Part shown: in pieces, positions 8,821-17,613 of the stretch
Layout: every line of letters starts with the position of its first letter
Position numbering within the stretch: the first letter of the stretch is position 1
Program-made: the position numbers and the translations under genes
Source: Sphingopyxis macrogoltabida
GTDB taxonomy: Bacteria; Pseudomonadota; Alphaproteobacteria; Sphingomonadales; Sphingomonadaceae
Assembly: GCF_001314325.1 (NCBI RefSeq)
Contig: NZ_CP009430.1
Coordinates: 124,001-188,000 of the forward strand
DNA: 64,000 bases
Reading direction: 5' to 3'
Notes under the pieces: model-generated
What the model was told of the DNA's origin: nothing
The model's input: the letters and a program-made list of their open reading frames with translations, nothing else
The model's database searches: none

Positions 8821-10305
8821 GTGATAACCCCTGCAACGATTGCTCCGCTCGAGCATCCTGATCGTCTATTCATAAATGGCGACTGGGTTAAACCAGCCGG
8901 CACCGGCATGATCGACGTGATCGATAGCGCGAGCGAAAATATCTTCGCTCGCGTTGCCGAGGCGGGCAATGGCGATATTGATCGGGCCGTTGTGGCGGCG
9001 CGGAGAGCTTTTGACGAGGGCCCGTGGCCGCGCATGTCGCACTCCCAGCGCGCCGGTTTTCTCCACGCGATCGCGGACGAACTCGACGCCAGGGTGACTG
9101 ACCTTGCTCATATCTGGACATCGGAATCCGGTATTCTTGCCAGTGATGCGTCACAAGGCTCGGCTGGTTTGGGGCCATTTTTCCGATATTATGCCGACTT
9201 GGCGGAGACTTTTCCATTCGTGGAGCGGCACACACCGTCGCAAGGCAATGTTGGATTGCTCGTACGCGAGCCGGTTGGAGTGGTCGCTGCGATTATTCCC
9301 TGGAACGGGCCTGCCTTCCTGCTTGCCGCCAAATGCGCCCCTGCATTGCTGGCGGGATGCACCATCGTTTTAAAGGCGTCTCCAGAAGCTCCGGCATCGG
9401 CCTATCTGTTCGCCGAGATTTGCGGGAAGGTGGGCATACCGAAAGGGGTCGTTAACGTCCTGACCGCCGACCGGGAGGTTTCGGAACTGCTCGTGCGACA
9501 CAGCGGCGTTGATAAGGTGACATTTACCGGATCGACCGCAGCAGGTCGGCGTATCGCCTCGATCTGCGGTGACCGCGTGGCGCGGTGTACGCTGGAATTG
9601 GGCGGCAAGTCGGCCGGCGTTATTTTGGATGATTATGATCTTGAATCCGCTGCTACGACGATAGCGGCGGCCGCCCCCTATCTTGCCGGACAGGTTTGCG
9701 CCTCGCTCACTCGCATCATTGTCAGCCGATCACGCCACGATGCGTTTGTCGAAGCTCTTGCCGCGTCCTTTGGTTCGCTTAGAGTAGGTGATCCCAACGA
9801 TGCCGCCTCTCAGATGGGGCCGCTTGCCACGGGCCGTCAGCGCGAACGCGTTGAAAGCTGTGTTGCACAGGGGAAGGCGGACGGCGCCTTGCTAGTCGCG
9901 GGCGGGAAACGCCCTCCCCAATTTGATCGTGGTTTCTATTTCGAACCAACCGTGTTTGCAAACGTCGATAACAACCTTGCCATCGCTCAAAAGGAGATTT
10001 TTGGTCCTGTCCTCTGTGTTATTCCCGTCGATGATGAGAGGGATGCGATCAAAATTGCTAATGATACGATTTACGGACTGAATGCATCGGTATTCACGAA
10101 CGATATTGACCGGGCTTACAGCTTTGGGCGTAAACTTCGATCGGGTACGGTTGGCCACAACAGCTATCGGAATGATTTTACCATTGCTTTTGGCGGTTTC
10201 AAGCAATCCGGAATTGGCCGCGAAGGCGGGAGGGAGGGTTTGCTTCCCTTCCTCGAATCTAAGACGATGATTCTCGATGCCATGCCTCGCGGACTTGATA
10301 TTTAG
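8821..10305 (+). CDS. NAD(P)+-dependent aldehyde dehydrogenase
   Basis: A 494-residue member of the ALDH superfamily, the usual length. The catalytic apparatus is visible: IPWNGPAF and KASPEAP (cofactor site), FTGSTAAGRRI (Rossmann loop), LELGGKSAGVIL (general-base Glu) and GQVCASLTRI (nucleophile Cys). EIFGPVLCVIP and FGGFKQSGIGREGG complete the family pattern. Start is GTG 8821, with AAGGGAGA about eight bases upstream. It likely oxidises an aldehyde intermediate produced in the same cluster to an acid. It is the last gene before an IS-scarred junction at 10.35 kb. Confidence 0.95.
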   Translation: MITPATIAPLEHPDRLFINGDWVKPAGTGMIDVIDSASENIFARVAEAGNGDIDRAVVAARRAFDEGPWPRMSHSQRAGFLHAIADELDARVTDLAHIWTSESGILASDASQGSAGLGPFFRYYADLAETFPFVERHTPSQGNVGLLVREPVGVVAAIIPWNGPAFLLAAKCAPALLAGCTIVLKASPEAPASAYLFAEICGKVGIPKGVVNVLTADREVSELLVRHSGVDKVTFTGSTAAGRRIASICGDRVARCTLELGGKSAGVILDDYDLESAATTIAAAAPYLAGQVCASLTRIIVSRSRHDAFVEALAASFGSLRVGDPNDAASQMGPLATGRQRERVESCVAQGKADGALLVAGGKRPPQFDRGFYFEPTVFANVDNNLAIAQKEIFGPVLCVIPVDDERDAIKIANDTIYGLNASVFTNDIDRAYSFGRKLRSGTVGHNSYRNDFTIAFGGFKQSGIGREGGREGLLPFLESKTMILDAMPRGLDI

Positions 10306-10380
10306 GGTCAGGGACTTCTGTGGTTGCCGTCCCGACACAGCAGGGGTGTGACGTGACCCCCTGGTTTCCACCAGCCGGGA

Positions 10381-11292
10381 TTAGAGCCCAGCAGCTTTGT
10401 TGCGCATGAGCGCGGTGTAAGCAATGGCCTGCGCAGCGGAGCCCGAAGGGCGTAGCTGCGCAGGCCATTGCTTATGCAGTTCGGCGGCGAACGCCGCCGG
10501 TGTCTCATATCCAAGTGCCGAGTGCGGCCGCGACTGGTTGTAATCTTCGGCCCAGGCCGCGATCACTGTGCGGGCATGGTCGAGGTCGAGGAACAGCGTC
10601 TCGTTCAGAAGCTCATCACGCATCCGGCCATTGAAGCTCTCGACATAGCCGTTCTGCATCGGCTTGCCGGGTGCGATATAATGCCACTCGACGCCGACCT
10701 CACCGCACCATGCGAGCACCGCGTTCGATGTCAGCTCGGTCCCGTTGTCGCTGACGATCATCCCCGGCCTGCCGCGTTCCTCGATCAGATCGCTGAGCTC
10801 GCGCACGACCCGGCGCCCGGAGATCGACGTGTCGGGCACCGCGCGCAGGCACTCCCGCGTCACGTCGTCGACGATGTTGAGCACCCGGAACCGCCGGCCT
10901 GACGCCATCTGATCATGCACGAAGTCGAGGCTCCACCGCTGGTTCGGTAGCGCCAGCACCGGTGCGGGCGCCCGAGCACCGATCGCCCGGCGCCGGTTAC
11001 GTCTTCGTCGGACCATCAGTCCTTCCTCCCGATACAGGCGCTGAGTCTTCTTCCTGTTGATCATCACGCCCTCCCGGCGCAGCAGGATATGCAGGCGTCG
11101 ATAACCGAACCGGCGACGCTGCTGCGCCAGCTCGCGCAGCTTCTCCCGAACCTCGGCATCGTCACCACGCTGCGACCGGTAGCGCATGCTCTTCCGATCG
11201 GCCCCTGTGACACGGCACGCCCGCCGCTCGCTCATCCCATGGCAAGCCTGGAGATGGGCGACCGCTTCCCGCTGAACGGCGGGCGTCACCAT
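10381..11292 (-). CDS. IS3-family transposase OrfB (integrase catalytic domain)
   Basis: A 303-residue catalytic part of an IS3 transposase. The HTH_21-like region [14 protein letters not shown] precedes the rve core with the DDE triad at [20 protein letters not shown] and [13 protein letters not shown]. Product is normally made as an OrfAB fusion: orfA ends in A AAA AAA TGG TGA, and a -1 slip on the seven-A run (11292-11298, T on the plus strand) joins KK to MVTPAVQ. ATG 11292 could also initiate OrfB alone. Confidence 0.93.
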   Translation of the reverse strand: MVTPAVQREAVAHLQACHGMSERRACRVTGADRKSMRYRSQRGDDAEVREKLRELAQQRRRFGYRRLHILLRREGVMINRKKTQRLYREEGLMVRRRRNRRRAIGARAPAPVLALPNQRWSLDFVHDQMASGRRFRVLNIVDDVTRECLRAVPDTSISGRRVVRELSDLIEERGRPGMIVSDNGTELTSNAVLAWCGEVGVEWHYIAPGKPMQNGYVESFNGRMRDELLNETLFLDLDHARTVIAAWAEDYNQSRPHSALGYETPAAFAAELHKQWPAQLRPSGSAAQAIAYTALMRNKAAGL

Positions 11293-11552
11293 TTTTTTGT
11301 GAGAAGATCCTTCAGCGCCGCATTGTCGAGCATCGAGTCCGCAAGCAGCCGCTTCAGCTTCGCGTTCTCGTCCTCGAGCGAGCGCAGCCGCTTCGCCTCG
11401 GACACCTCCAGGCCGCCATACTTGGCCTTCCAGTTGTAGATCGTTGCTTCCGACACCCCGTGTCGCCGCGCCAGCTCGCCGGTCTTCGCGCCCGCCTCCG
11501 CTTCCTTCAATACCCCGATGATCTGCTCTTCCGAAAACCTCAAACGCTTCAT
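11286..11552 (-). CDS. IS3-family transposase OrfA (HTH/leucine zipper)
   Basis: An 88-residue DNA-binding subunit: [16 protein letters not shown] and [16 protein letters not shown] form the helix-turn-helix, and the leucine-rich stretch [18 protein letters not shown] is the coiled-coil zipper. It overlaps orfB by seven bases at the A7 slippery run described under orfB. A well-placed ATG starts [10 protein letters not shown]. Intact. Confidence 0.93.
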   Translation of the reverse strand: MKRLRFSEEQIIGVLKEAEAGAKTGELARRHGVSEATIYNWKAKYGGLEVSEAKRLRSLEDENAKLKRLLADSMLDNAALKDLLTKKW

Positions 11553-11619
11553 CTGTCCGTCCTTCCTTCAAGGCCGGACTCTAATCACTGTTGGAGGAAA
11601 ATCAGGGGGTCACGTCACA

Positions 11620-11716
11620 ATGAGCCGGGGTTAACCCCGGCTCATTGGGGAACCAGGTCCAACAATCGGGGAATTTTCAAAGCCCACTTTTGCGGAGAAT
11701 TACACGCCCACTGACA
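11620..11716 (-). mobile_element. 97-bp IS21 terminal fragment
   Basis: Reverse complement of the left end of the complete IS21 element at 27629, including the terminal TGTCAGTGGGCG (ending at 11716) and all but the outermost bases of the palindrome. The rest of that IS21 copy, with istA and istB, is gone: the fragment runs straight into the IS3 end at 11619. Its outer end abuts IS701 sequence at 11717, at a different site from the IS21 insertion in the 27-31 kb copy, so two independent IS21 insertions into IS701 copies occurred. Confidence 0.9.
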
Positions 11717-13058
11717 GGCGGGATGAGTTGGAGCGTTGGCTGGCGCCCTATCTGAAGGGTCTTGGCCATAAGGCCCGGCAGCGGATGTGCCCGGCCTATG
11801 TTGCCGGCCTATGTTGCCGGCCTGATCGGCCCGGGGGATCGCAAGAGCATCCAGCCGATGGCGGCGCGGTCGAGCGAAGTGGGATACGATCGCCTGCATC
11901 ACTTCATCGGCGCGGGTCTGTGGGATAGCGCACCGCTGGAGGCGACATTGTGGGACCAGGCCGATACGCTGGTCGGCGGCGGCAAGGCATGGCTGATCAT
12001 CGACGATACTGCGCTGCCGAAGAAGGGGACGGCATCCGTCGGCGTGGCGCCGCAATATGCATCGGCGCTGGGCAAGAATGCGAACTGCCAGACGCTCGTA
12101 TCGGTGACGCTGGCATCGCGAGAGGTGCCGATCATGCTGAGCTTGCGCCTGTTTCTGCCAGAGAGTTGGGCGAATGACGAGGCGCGCATGGTCAAGGCCG
12201 GTGTGCCCGAGCCCTTTCGCCCCTATCGTACCAAGCCGGCGACCGCGATCGAGGAGATCGACCGGGTCATCGCTGCCGGGGTGCGGTTCGGCTGTGTGCT
12301 CGCGGATGCCGGATACGGCCTCTCAGCCCCTTTCCGTCAGGCGCTCAGCGCCAGGGACCTGCGCTGGGCGGTCGGGATCCCCCGGCACCAGAAGGTGTAT
12401 CCCGCCGACGTGCAACTGATCTTCCCTGTGGCGGGACGCGGACGCCCCCGGCGGCACCATGTTCCGGACACCCCATCGCGTGCCGCCCACGCCATGCTCG
12501 AGGGCGTAAAATGGCGACAGGTCAGTTGGCGCCGAGGAACGAAGGGGCGCCTGAGCGCGCGCTTTGCCGCCATGCGCGTGCGCATCGCCGACGGACCGCC
12601 GCAACGCATCGGCGCTTCGGGCGCGCAGCACATGCCCGGGGAAGAAGCATGGCTGGTCGGCGAGCATCGCTCCAGCGGCGAGCGCAAATATTATCTCTCG
12701 AACCTGCCCGCAGATACGCCGGTCAAGGATATCGCCGGCGCCATCAAGGCGCGCTGGATCTGCGAACAGGCGCACCAGCAACTCAAGGAAGAGCTTGGCC
12801 TCGACCATTTTGAAGGCCGATCCTGGACAGGTCTCCATCGCCATGCCCTCATGACAATGATCGCCTATGCCTTCCTGCAATCCCGCCGCCTCGCTCAGGC
12901 GGGACGGAAAAAAAAGAATCGCAGGTCCGCCGCCACAGCCCAGCCTGCCAGCGGTCCGGCAGGCCATCCTTGATTACCTCTCACGACCCCCACCGACACA
13001 TTGCCCTCATTGCAGAACACCGCTGGAAAACATGCCAATCAAGCTTCTGCCAAAGTAG
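11717..13058 (+). pseudogene. IS701-family transposase, copy A, start lost and two frameshifts
   Basis: DDE transposase of the IS701 family; the DDE core is visible in the central frame as LIIDDTALPKKG, VLADAGYG and the C-terminal WICEQAHQQLKEELGLDHFEGRSW. Three reading-frame segments are needed. A 13-bp tandem duplication (GGCCTATGTTGCC at 11793-11805 and 11806-11818) shifts the frame after MCPAYVAGL. An eight-A run at 12908-12915 separates the main frame, which stops at GPAGHP, from the conserved tail AGPPPQPSLPAVRQ...CPHCRTPL, which would need seven A. The ATG is missing because of the IS21 junction. Both frameshifts are shared with copy B. Confidence 0.85.
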
Positions 13059-13060
13059 TG
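11717..13060 (+). mobile_element. IS701-type element, copy A, 5'-truncated
   Basis: Matches the element at 27.4-31.2 kb in inverted orientation. The right end is intact: the terminal repeat AAGCTTCTGCCAAAGTAGTG ends at 13060 and is followed by CTAG (13061-13064), fitting the YTAR target duplication known for IS701. The left ~100 bp, including the terminal repeat and the transposase start codon, is replaced by the IS21 fragment. It can no longer move on its own but provides about 1.3 kb of homology for inversion with copy B. Confidence 0.88.
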
Positions 13061-13097
13061 CTAGCTGTGAGCGTCGGCGTGTTTCTGATCGAAACTA

Positions 13098-13475
13098 TCA
13101 GCATCTATGGGGCCGAAAATTAAGGAACTGCAGCCCCTCTGGACCAGATTGAAACCCATAGAGAGTATTTGCAGCAATAAAGAGCGATGTACCTCGCTTG
13201 AGAGTTCGATTTCCTACAATCATCTCTCCCGCGAGAATATAGATGATTTCATCTTCTTCATGTGAGTGGACAGCCGCAACCGCATTGGGAAGCATCTGTG
13301 TTTCGAAAAGCTGCGGAGCTAAATCACTCCCTTCATGGAAGATCCTCATCTTGGTTGCGAGCGCTTCCTCGGAGAATTTGGAGAGATCGAAGTTCTCTCC
13401 AAATCTCTCGATCGCAAACTCCGCCGCAGTCATCATTTTGCAGCTCTCTTCTTCCCTTATCATAATCTTTGTCAT
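13098..13475 (-). CDS. Small cupin-domain protein
   Basis: A 125-residue single-domain cupin. Motif 1 is HSHEEDEIIYILAG, supplying His, His and Glu metal ligands; the second motif (NTLYGFQS) lacks the usual His, so metal binding may be incomplete. ATG 13475 has AGGGAG eight bases upstream. It is the last gene of the minus-strand operon that includes a second cupin, an MFS carrier and a lactonase, 96 bp after the second cupin gene. Possible roles are isomerase, dioxygenase or sensor; none can be chosen. It ends 37 bp from the IS701 copy A target duplication. Confidence 0.8.
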   Translation of the reverse strand: MTKIMIREEESCKMMTAAEFAIERFGENFDLSKFSEEALATKMRIFHEGSDLAPQLFETQMLPNAVAAVHSHEEDEIIYILAGEMIVGNRTLKRGTSLFIAANTLYGFQSGPEGLQFLNFRPHRC

Positions 13476-13571
13476 CGGTTTGCTCCCTTTCCTTGCGTGG
13501 CATTAACGGGTCTTCGAATCGATAAGCCCATGTAGTTTGATTAGATATCCCCGGCAAAAATATGCCCGTCC

Positions 13572-14006
13572 TCATTTCAGGCCGATCAAATTGCCTATCT
13601 CAATCACTTCCGGTGCGAGCCAACCCGCTCCAGGTTCGCCGTCATGCCCAGCGACCGCTTCAAGCGATCCGTTCGGAAATATCTCGAGCACCTTGCAGCC
13701 GTCATTTCTGGTTGAGAGGGGACCGTACTTCACCTTCGCGCCAACCATTCGAACCGAGCCTTCCGGCTCTACCATTTCCCCGACATACAGCGTGCCGCTC
13801 AGAACAACTTCGATGTGCGCGACGGTGTGCCAATGTGCCGGTGCCTCGTACGCTGGCGGGTATTGCAGACAGACCAGAACCGGGCCGGCCGCATCCTGAC
13901 CCGGAACAACGTCAAGAACGCATATCCTGATGCCGCGCAATATGTCGATGAACGGCAGCTGTTCCCAGCGACGGAGCAGATTGCCCGGATTGTTGACCGC
14001 CATCAT
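13572..14006 (-). CDS. Cupin-domain protein
   Basis: A 144-residue cupin with HWHTVAHIEVVLSGTLYVGE as motif 1 (His, His, Glu). The remaining barrel carries GPLSTRNDGCKVLEIFPNG. Start ATG 14006 follows GGAG with seven-base spacing, three bases after the transporter stop codon, so the two are co-translated. It resembles ChrR-like or quercetinase-like small cupins acting on organic acids, but no specific activity is supported. Confidence 0.8.
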   Translation of the reverse strand: MMAVNNPGNLLRRWEQLPFIDILRGIRICVLDVVPGQDAAGPVLVCLQYPPAYEAPAHWHTVAHIEVVLSGTLYVGEMVEPEGSVRMVGAKVKYGPLSTRNDGCKVLEIFPNGSLEAVAGHDGEPGAGWLAPEVIEIGNLIGLK

Positions 14007-14008
14007 TT

Positions 14009-15424
14009 CTAATCTCCACTTATGCTCTGAAGCAAATTCTTCGTTCGATCGTCAATGCCGTTGCTCGCAGCGTCGATCGCCCGCGGCACCATCTTCTGAC
14101 CCGCTGCAAACAGCGCAATGGCAGGCAACAGCACGCACAGCAGAGAGATGATCAGTGAAACGCCGACCAGCCGGTCGTTACTCAGAATTTCCGTAGTGAG
14201 GAAGCCTACCAGTGACGGTCCACCGGCAATCGCGATCAGACCGATCGTCAGCACGTAAAGCGCGGATACGCGTCCGCGCAACCGTGATGGCGTGACGATT
14301 TGAGTGACGGCGGCACCTAGGCTCGCCGTCGAAAGAATTAAAGCCATGTATAAGCCATAGAAGAACACGGCTACCCATGCGTCTGTGACGAGATATGCCG
14401 CCGTCCCACAAGGCAGCGCTATCGAGACAGTGATCAAGCACCAAAGCAGGTGCGCGTCTTGGCGACCGCGCCGGAACACCATATCCACGATCCATCCGTG
14501 AACCGGCATGAAGGCCGCAGCGACAATATTGGTGATGCCCAGAACGATGCCAATCTTGGCGGGATCCCACCCATAGACCCTGCCGAAATAAGTCGGTGTC
14601 CAAAGTTGCGAGCCAATCATGCCAGCATAGGTCAGTCCAAAGCCGATGAAGATTGCGGTGAATAGAGTGCGATTGGATCGCAAATAGACCCGCACTTCGC
14701 AGAAATCCGTTGCAACGAGCCTGGTATCCCGATTGCCAGCATGGCCCTGTCGAGGTGGCTCGCGGAACAGGAATGCCAAGAATGCGAGCACGAGGCCGGG
14801 GGCAGCTGTCAGGATGAAAACTTTCTGCCAGGGCTGAATCACACCGAGGATTGGCCACACAGTGGGGCCTCCCTTCAGGACCGCAGCGACGATAGGGCCA
14901 CCGATGAGAAAAACGATTCCGGCTCCCATAACCCCGCCCATTATCAACACAGACATTGCGAGCGAGACCCGATGAGCAGGGAAGCTATCGCCGATTATAG
15001 AATAGCTGCCTGTGCTTAAGCCCGATTCGCCGGCGCCTACTGCGGCCCGCGAAGCCAATAGCGCGCCGAAAGAGGTCCCCACGCCGCAGGACGCCGCCGC
15101 CAGACTCCAAAGGATGACAGAGAAGAACAGCACCCATCTTCGGCTGAACCGGTCGAGCGCCATACCGACGGGAATAGCGCACAGGCAGTAGGCGATTCCG
15201 AAGGCGGTGCCCTGTAGCAGGCTGATCTGAAAATCGCTGATGTGTAGATCCGCCTTGATGGCGTCCACCATCAGCGCCATCACATTGCGGTCGATCAGCG
15301 ATAGTATGTAAAGAACGAACAGTATCGCCACAGTGAGCCAACCCATCGCCGGAGAGGGATAGTCCGATGGATCGGGGAGGCACGGATCGGATCCTTTGGC
15401 GGATACTCCTGTGCCGATTGTCAC
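14009..15424 (-). CDS. MFS transporter, spinster-like
   Basis: A 471-residue, 12-helix major facilitator. The signature DRNVMALMVDAIKADLHISDFQISLLQGTAF in helix 1-2 and RFSRRWVLF in the first cytoplasmic loop are typical of the spinster-type carriers frequent in sphingomonads. GRVYGWDPAKIGIVLG lies in the second half. Start is GTG 15424 in a GTGA overlap with the upstream oxidase gene. Within an operon of lactonase, oxidase and cupins it probably moves an organic acid across the inner membrane; direction and substrate are unknown. Confidence 0.92.
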   Translation of the reverse strand: MTIGTGVSAKGSDPCLPDPSDYPSPAMGWLTVAILFVLYILSLIDRNVMALMVDAIKADLHISDFQISLLQGTAFGIAYCLCAIPVGMALDRFSRRWVLFFSVILWSLAAASCGVGTSFGALLASRAAVGAGESGLSTGSYSIIGDSFPAHRVSLAMSVLIMGGVMGAGIVFLIGGPIVAAVLKGGPTVWPILGVIQPWQKVFILTAAPGLVLAFLAFLFREPPRQGHAGNRDTRLVATDFCEVRVYLRSNRTLFTAIFIGFGLTYAGMIGSQLWTPTYFGRVYGWDPAKIGIVLGITNIVAAAFMPVHGWIVDMVFRRGRQDAHLLWCLITVSIALPCGTAAYLVTDAWVAVFFYGLYMALILSTASLGAAVTQIVTPSRLRGRVSALYVLTIGLIAIAGGPSLVGFLTTEILSNDRLVGVSLIISLLCVLLPAIALFAAGQKMVPRAIDAASNGIDDRTKNLLQSISGD

Positions 15425-16580
15425 AGCGCACTCCTCTCCAGAGACCTCGAACCAGCGAAAGCCGGGCCAGGCGAAGTATATTTGGTGACAGCGGAGGTTC
15501 TTCTCGACGTGGACTGTAGCTCGAAATCACGGGGCAACAGCAGGTCGTCTTGAGACACGTCCGCTATCGAATCTTGGCCTAGTCGCACTAGTGTGTCGTC
15601 AATACCTGCTCGAAGAATCTGTAGCACCTCGCCCACGCCGCCGCGCTCACCATCGGCGGCGAGGCCGAATATCCACAGTCGCCCGACGAGCACAGCCCGA
15701 GCGCCAAGCGTCAGCGCCTTGACAATATCTCCACCGCGGCGAACACCGCCGTCGAAAAGAACCTCCGCGTCTCCGCCGACGGGGCGCGCGATTGTCGGCA
15801 ACGCCCGCAGTGCGGCGGGCGTGGTATCGAGATTGTTGCCACCGTAGTTCGAAACCGAGATTGCGCTGGCACCACTGTCGACATCGCGACGCGCATCGTC
15901 TGGATGGAAAATTGCTTTCACCATCAGGGGACCGCCCCACAATCTGCGCAGCCACGCGACGCCCTCCCACGCCGGACGCGGTGTTTGCACCCAGCGCATT
16001 ACGCCCTCGAACATCGCGGGGACACCGTCCTTCGCGGTCGACAGGTTGGGAACCTTGAGGTCTGGAAACCTGTCGCTGAGCGGAAAGCGCAACAGCCATT
16101 GGGGACGCGAGAGCGCGACCGGGAAGAAGCGCATTGCGTTCATCAAATCGATGCGTTCCGGGACCGAGGGAGAGCCCCAATCCCTGCTCGCATAGGCGGT
16201 CGCATCCAGCGTGAGAATGAGTGCTTTCACACCCAGCTGTTTGGCGCGCTCCACCCTGTACGCGATGTCGTCGCGGCTTCCAGACCAGTAAAGCTGGAAG
16301 AATGTGGCAGGATTGGCTAGGACGATCTCTTCCAACGGAGACCCCGCGAAATTGCTCACGGCCATCGCAATGCCGGCGCCCGCAGCGGCTCTGGCAACGG
16401 CAGGTCGCCGTGGGGCCACACCGCCTGGATGCCTGCGGGCGCGATGATGACGGGCATCTTGCGTCGCTGGGTCAAAACCATCGTGTCCAGATCACGGGCC
16501 GACGCAAGCGCCATTCCGACGCGAGGAAAAAAGCCGACATCGTCGAATACCGCCACATTCCGGTTAAGCGTCAGCGGCAT
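15421..16580 (-). pseudogene. FMN-dependent alpha-hydroxy-acid dehydrogenase, N-truncated and frameshifted
   Basis: Two frames together encode a lactate/mandelate-dehydrogenase-type protein. The first (from ATG 16580) reads LNRNVAVFDDVGFFPRVGMA to QAVWPHGDL; the second resumes AVARAAAGAGIAMAVSNFAGSP and runs to 15421. Restoring a single G near 16400 (GACCTGCCGTTG to GACCTGGCCGTTG) merges them. About 35 residues of the normal N-terminus are absent because the lactonase gene ends just upstream. The catalytic His motif expected as SNHGGRQLD is SNYGGNNLD, so the active-site His is also replaced by Tyr. All three features point to a dead gene. A full-length paralogue is at 35486. Confidence 0.82.
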
Positions 16581-16602
16581 GGTCGCGCCTGTCAGCAGCG
16601 CA

Positions 16603-17550
16603 TCAATAGGGATTGAAGTTGAGTGCCAGTCCGGGCTCCGGCCATCGTGCTCGAGCGATCCGTCCGGTTTTGGACAGCGTAACATAGGCCGTTCGCCGAT
16701 CCGCGCCGCCAAAGCAGATGTTGGTGCACAAGACGTCCGGGAAGGCATCGTGTCGGCTAGTGCCGTCAGGAAAGATCGTCGAGATGCCGCCATCGAGCAG
16801 CGTTCCCACACAGACGTTACCGGCTTCGGTAACGGCAAGACTGTCGATTAGGACATTGCCCGGCACGGTCGCGGCTAGGCGCGCCGGAACGATGCCCCCC
16901 AGAAGCAGCGGATTGTCTCTCTCGTCCGTTGGTCGCTGTACGACGCCGGGCGCTTCAAGGTCATAAGCCCAAAGGCGCGCGCTCATCGTGTCGGCCACAT
17001 AGACTGTGCTTTCGTCGGGCGACAGGCCTACGCCGTTCAGCGAAAGCTCGCCGTCAACTACGCACTCGATCTTCGAGCCGTCGCAGTGTGCATAGAAAAG
17101 GCCGGAAAGATCGCGCGTGTCGTGCGTGTGTTTTCCATAGTCGGAGAACCAGATACCCCCGCTTTTGTCGATGACCAGGTCATTTGGACCCTTCAGCATG
17201 CGGTCACCACAATGTGTATATATCCGTTCGAACTTTCCCGTCGAAAGATCCACACGCTCGATGCGGCCGCCCTGATAGTCGGAGGTTTTGGTGCCAATGA
17301 TCACAAGCTTCCCCTGCGCGTCACGTTCCCACGTGAAACCGCCGTTGTTGCAGACGTAAAGCGCCCCATCCGGCCCCAACGCCGCGCCATTTGGCCCGCC
17401 GCCGAGTGTTGCGACGACTTCGGAACGGCCATCGCCCCAAAGTCGGGTCAGTCTTCCGCCGGCAATCTCGACGAAAACCACCGAGTCATCTGGAAAAGCG
17501 ACAGGGCCTTCAGGCACCATAAAACCCTCGCCCACTATTTCGAAATCCAT
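16603..17550 (-). CDS. SMP-30/gluconolactonase-family hydrolase
   Basis: A 315-residue six-bladed beta-propeller lactonase. The divalent-metal ligands are recognisable: Glu in MVPEGPVAF, Asn in LKGPNDLVIDKSGGIWFSDYG, and Asn/Asp in LNGVGLSPDESTVYVADT. Such enzymes open lactones made by Baeyer-Villiger or dehydrogenase steps. A ribosome site GAAAGG precedes ATG 17550. It follows the TonB receptor by 63 bp and precedes the broken oxidase, within one minus-strand operon. Confidence 0.9.
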   Translation of the reverse strand: MDFEIVGEGFMVPEGPVAFPDDSVVFVEIAGGRLTRLWGDGRSEVVATLGGGPNGAALGPDGALYVCNNGGFTWERDAQGKLVIIGTKTSDYQGGRIERVDLSTGKFERIYTHCGDRMLKGPNDLVIDKSGGIWFSDYGKHTHDTRDLSGLFYAHCDGSKIECVVDGELSLNGVGLSPDESTVYVADTMSARLWAYDLEAPGVVQRPTDERDNPLLLGGIVPARLAATVPGNVLIDSLAVTEAGNVCVGTLLDGGISTIFPDGTSRHDAFPDVLCTNICFGGADRRTAYVTLSKTGRIARARWPEPGLALNFNPY

Positions 17551-17613
17551 TGCGTTACCTTTCGAAAGACGTTCAAAAGCTGGATGGCGCTTTCTCGGAT
17601 TGCGCCGAAATGG

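Larger units (their letters stand above)
10347..11619. mobile_element. IS3-family (IS407-like) insertion sequence without matching target duplication
   Basis: Both ends carry the perfect 17-bp inverted repeat TGTGACGTGACCCCCTG, continuing imperfectly with TTTNCNNCCA. It contains orfA and orfB on the minus strand. The flanking tetranucleotides differ (GGGG on the left, ATGA on the right), whereas a fresh IS407-type insertion should show a short direct duplication. The right flank is the interior of an IS21 terminus and the left flank is the tail region of the aldehyde dehydrogenase, so the element sits at a deletion or recombination junction rather than at a simple insertion. Confidence 0.92.

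Noticed and set aside
10381..11571. A single 396-residue protein over the IS3 element
   Set aside because: Its first 93 codons are the out-of-frame shadow of orfA; the conserved catalytic part starts at the A7 slip site, so two genes were annotated.
11620..13060. Composite transposon made of the two IS701 copies
   Set aside because: Copy A has lost its left terminal repeat, so an intact outer end is missing; inversion by recombination is the more reasonable outcome.
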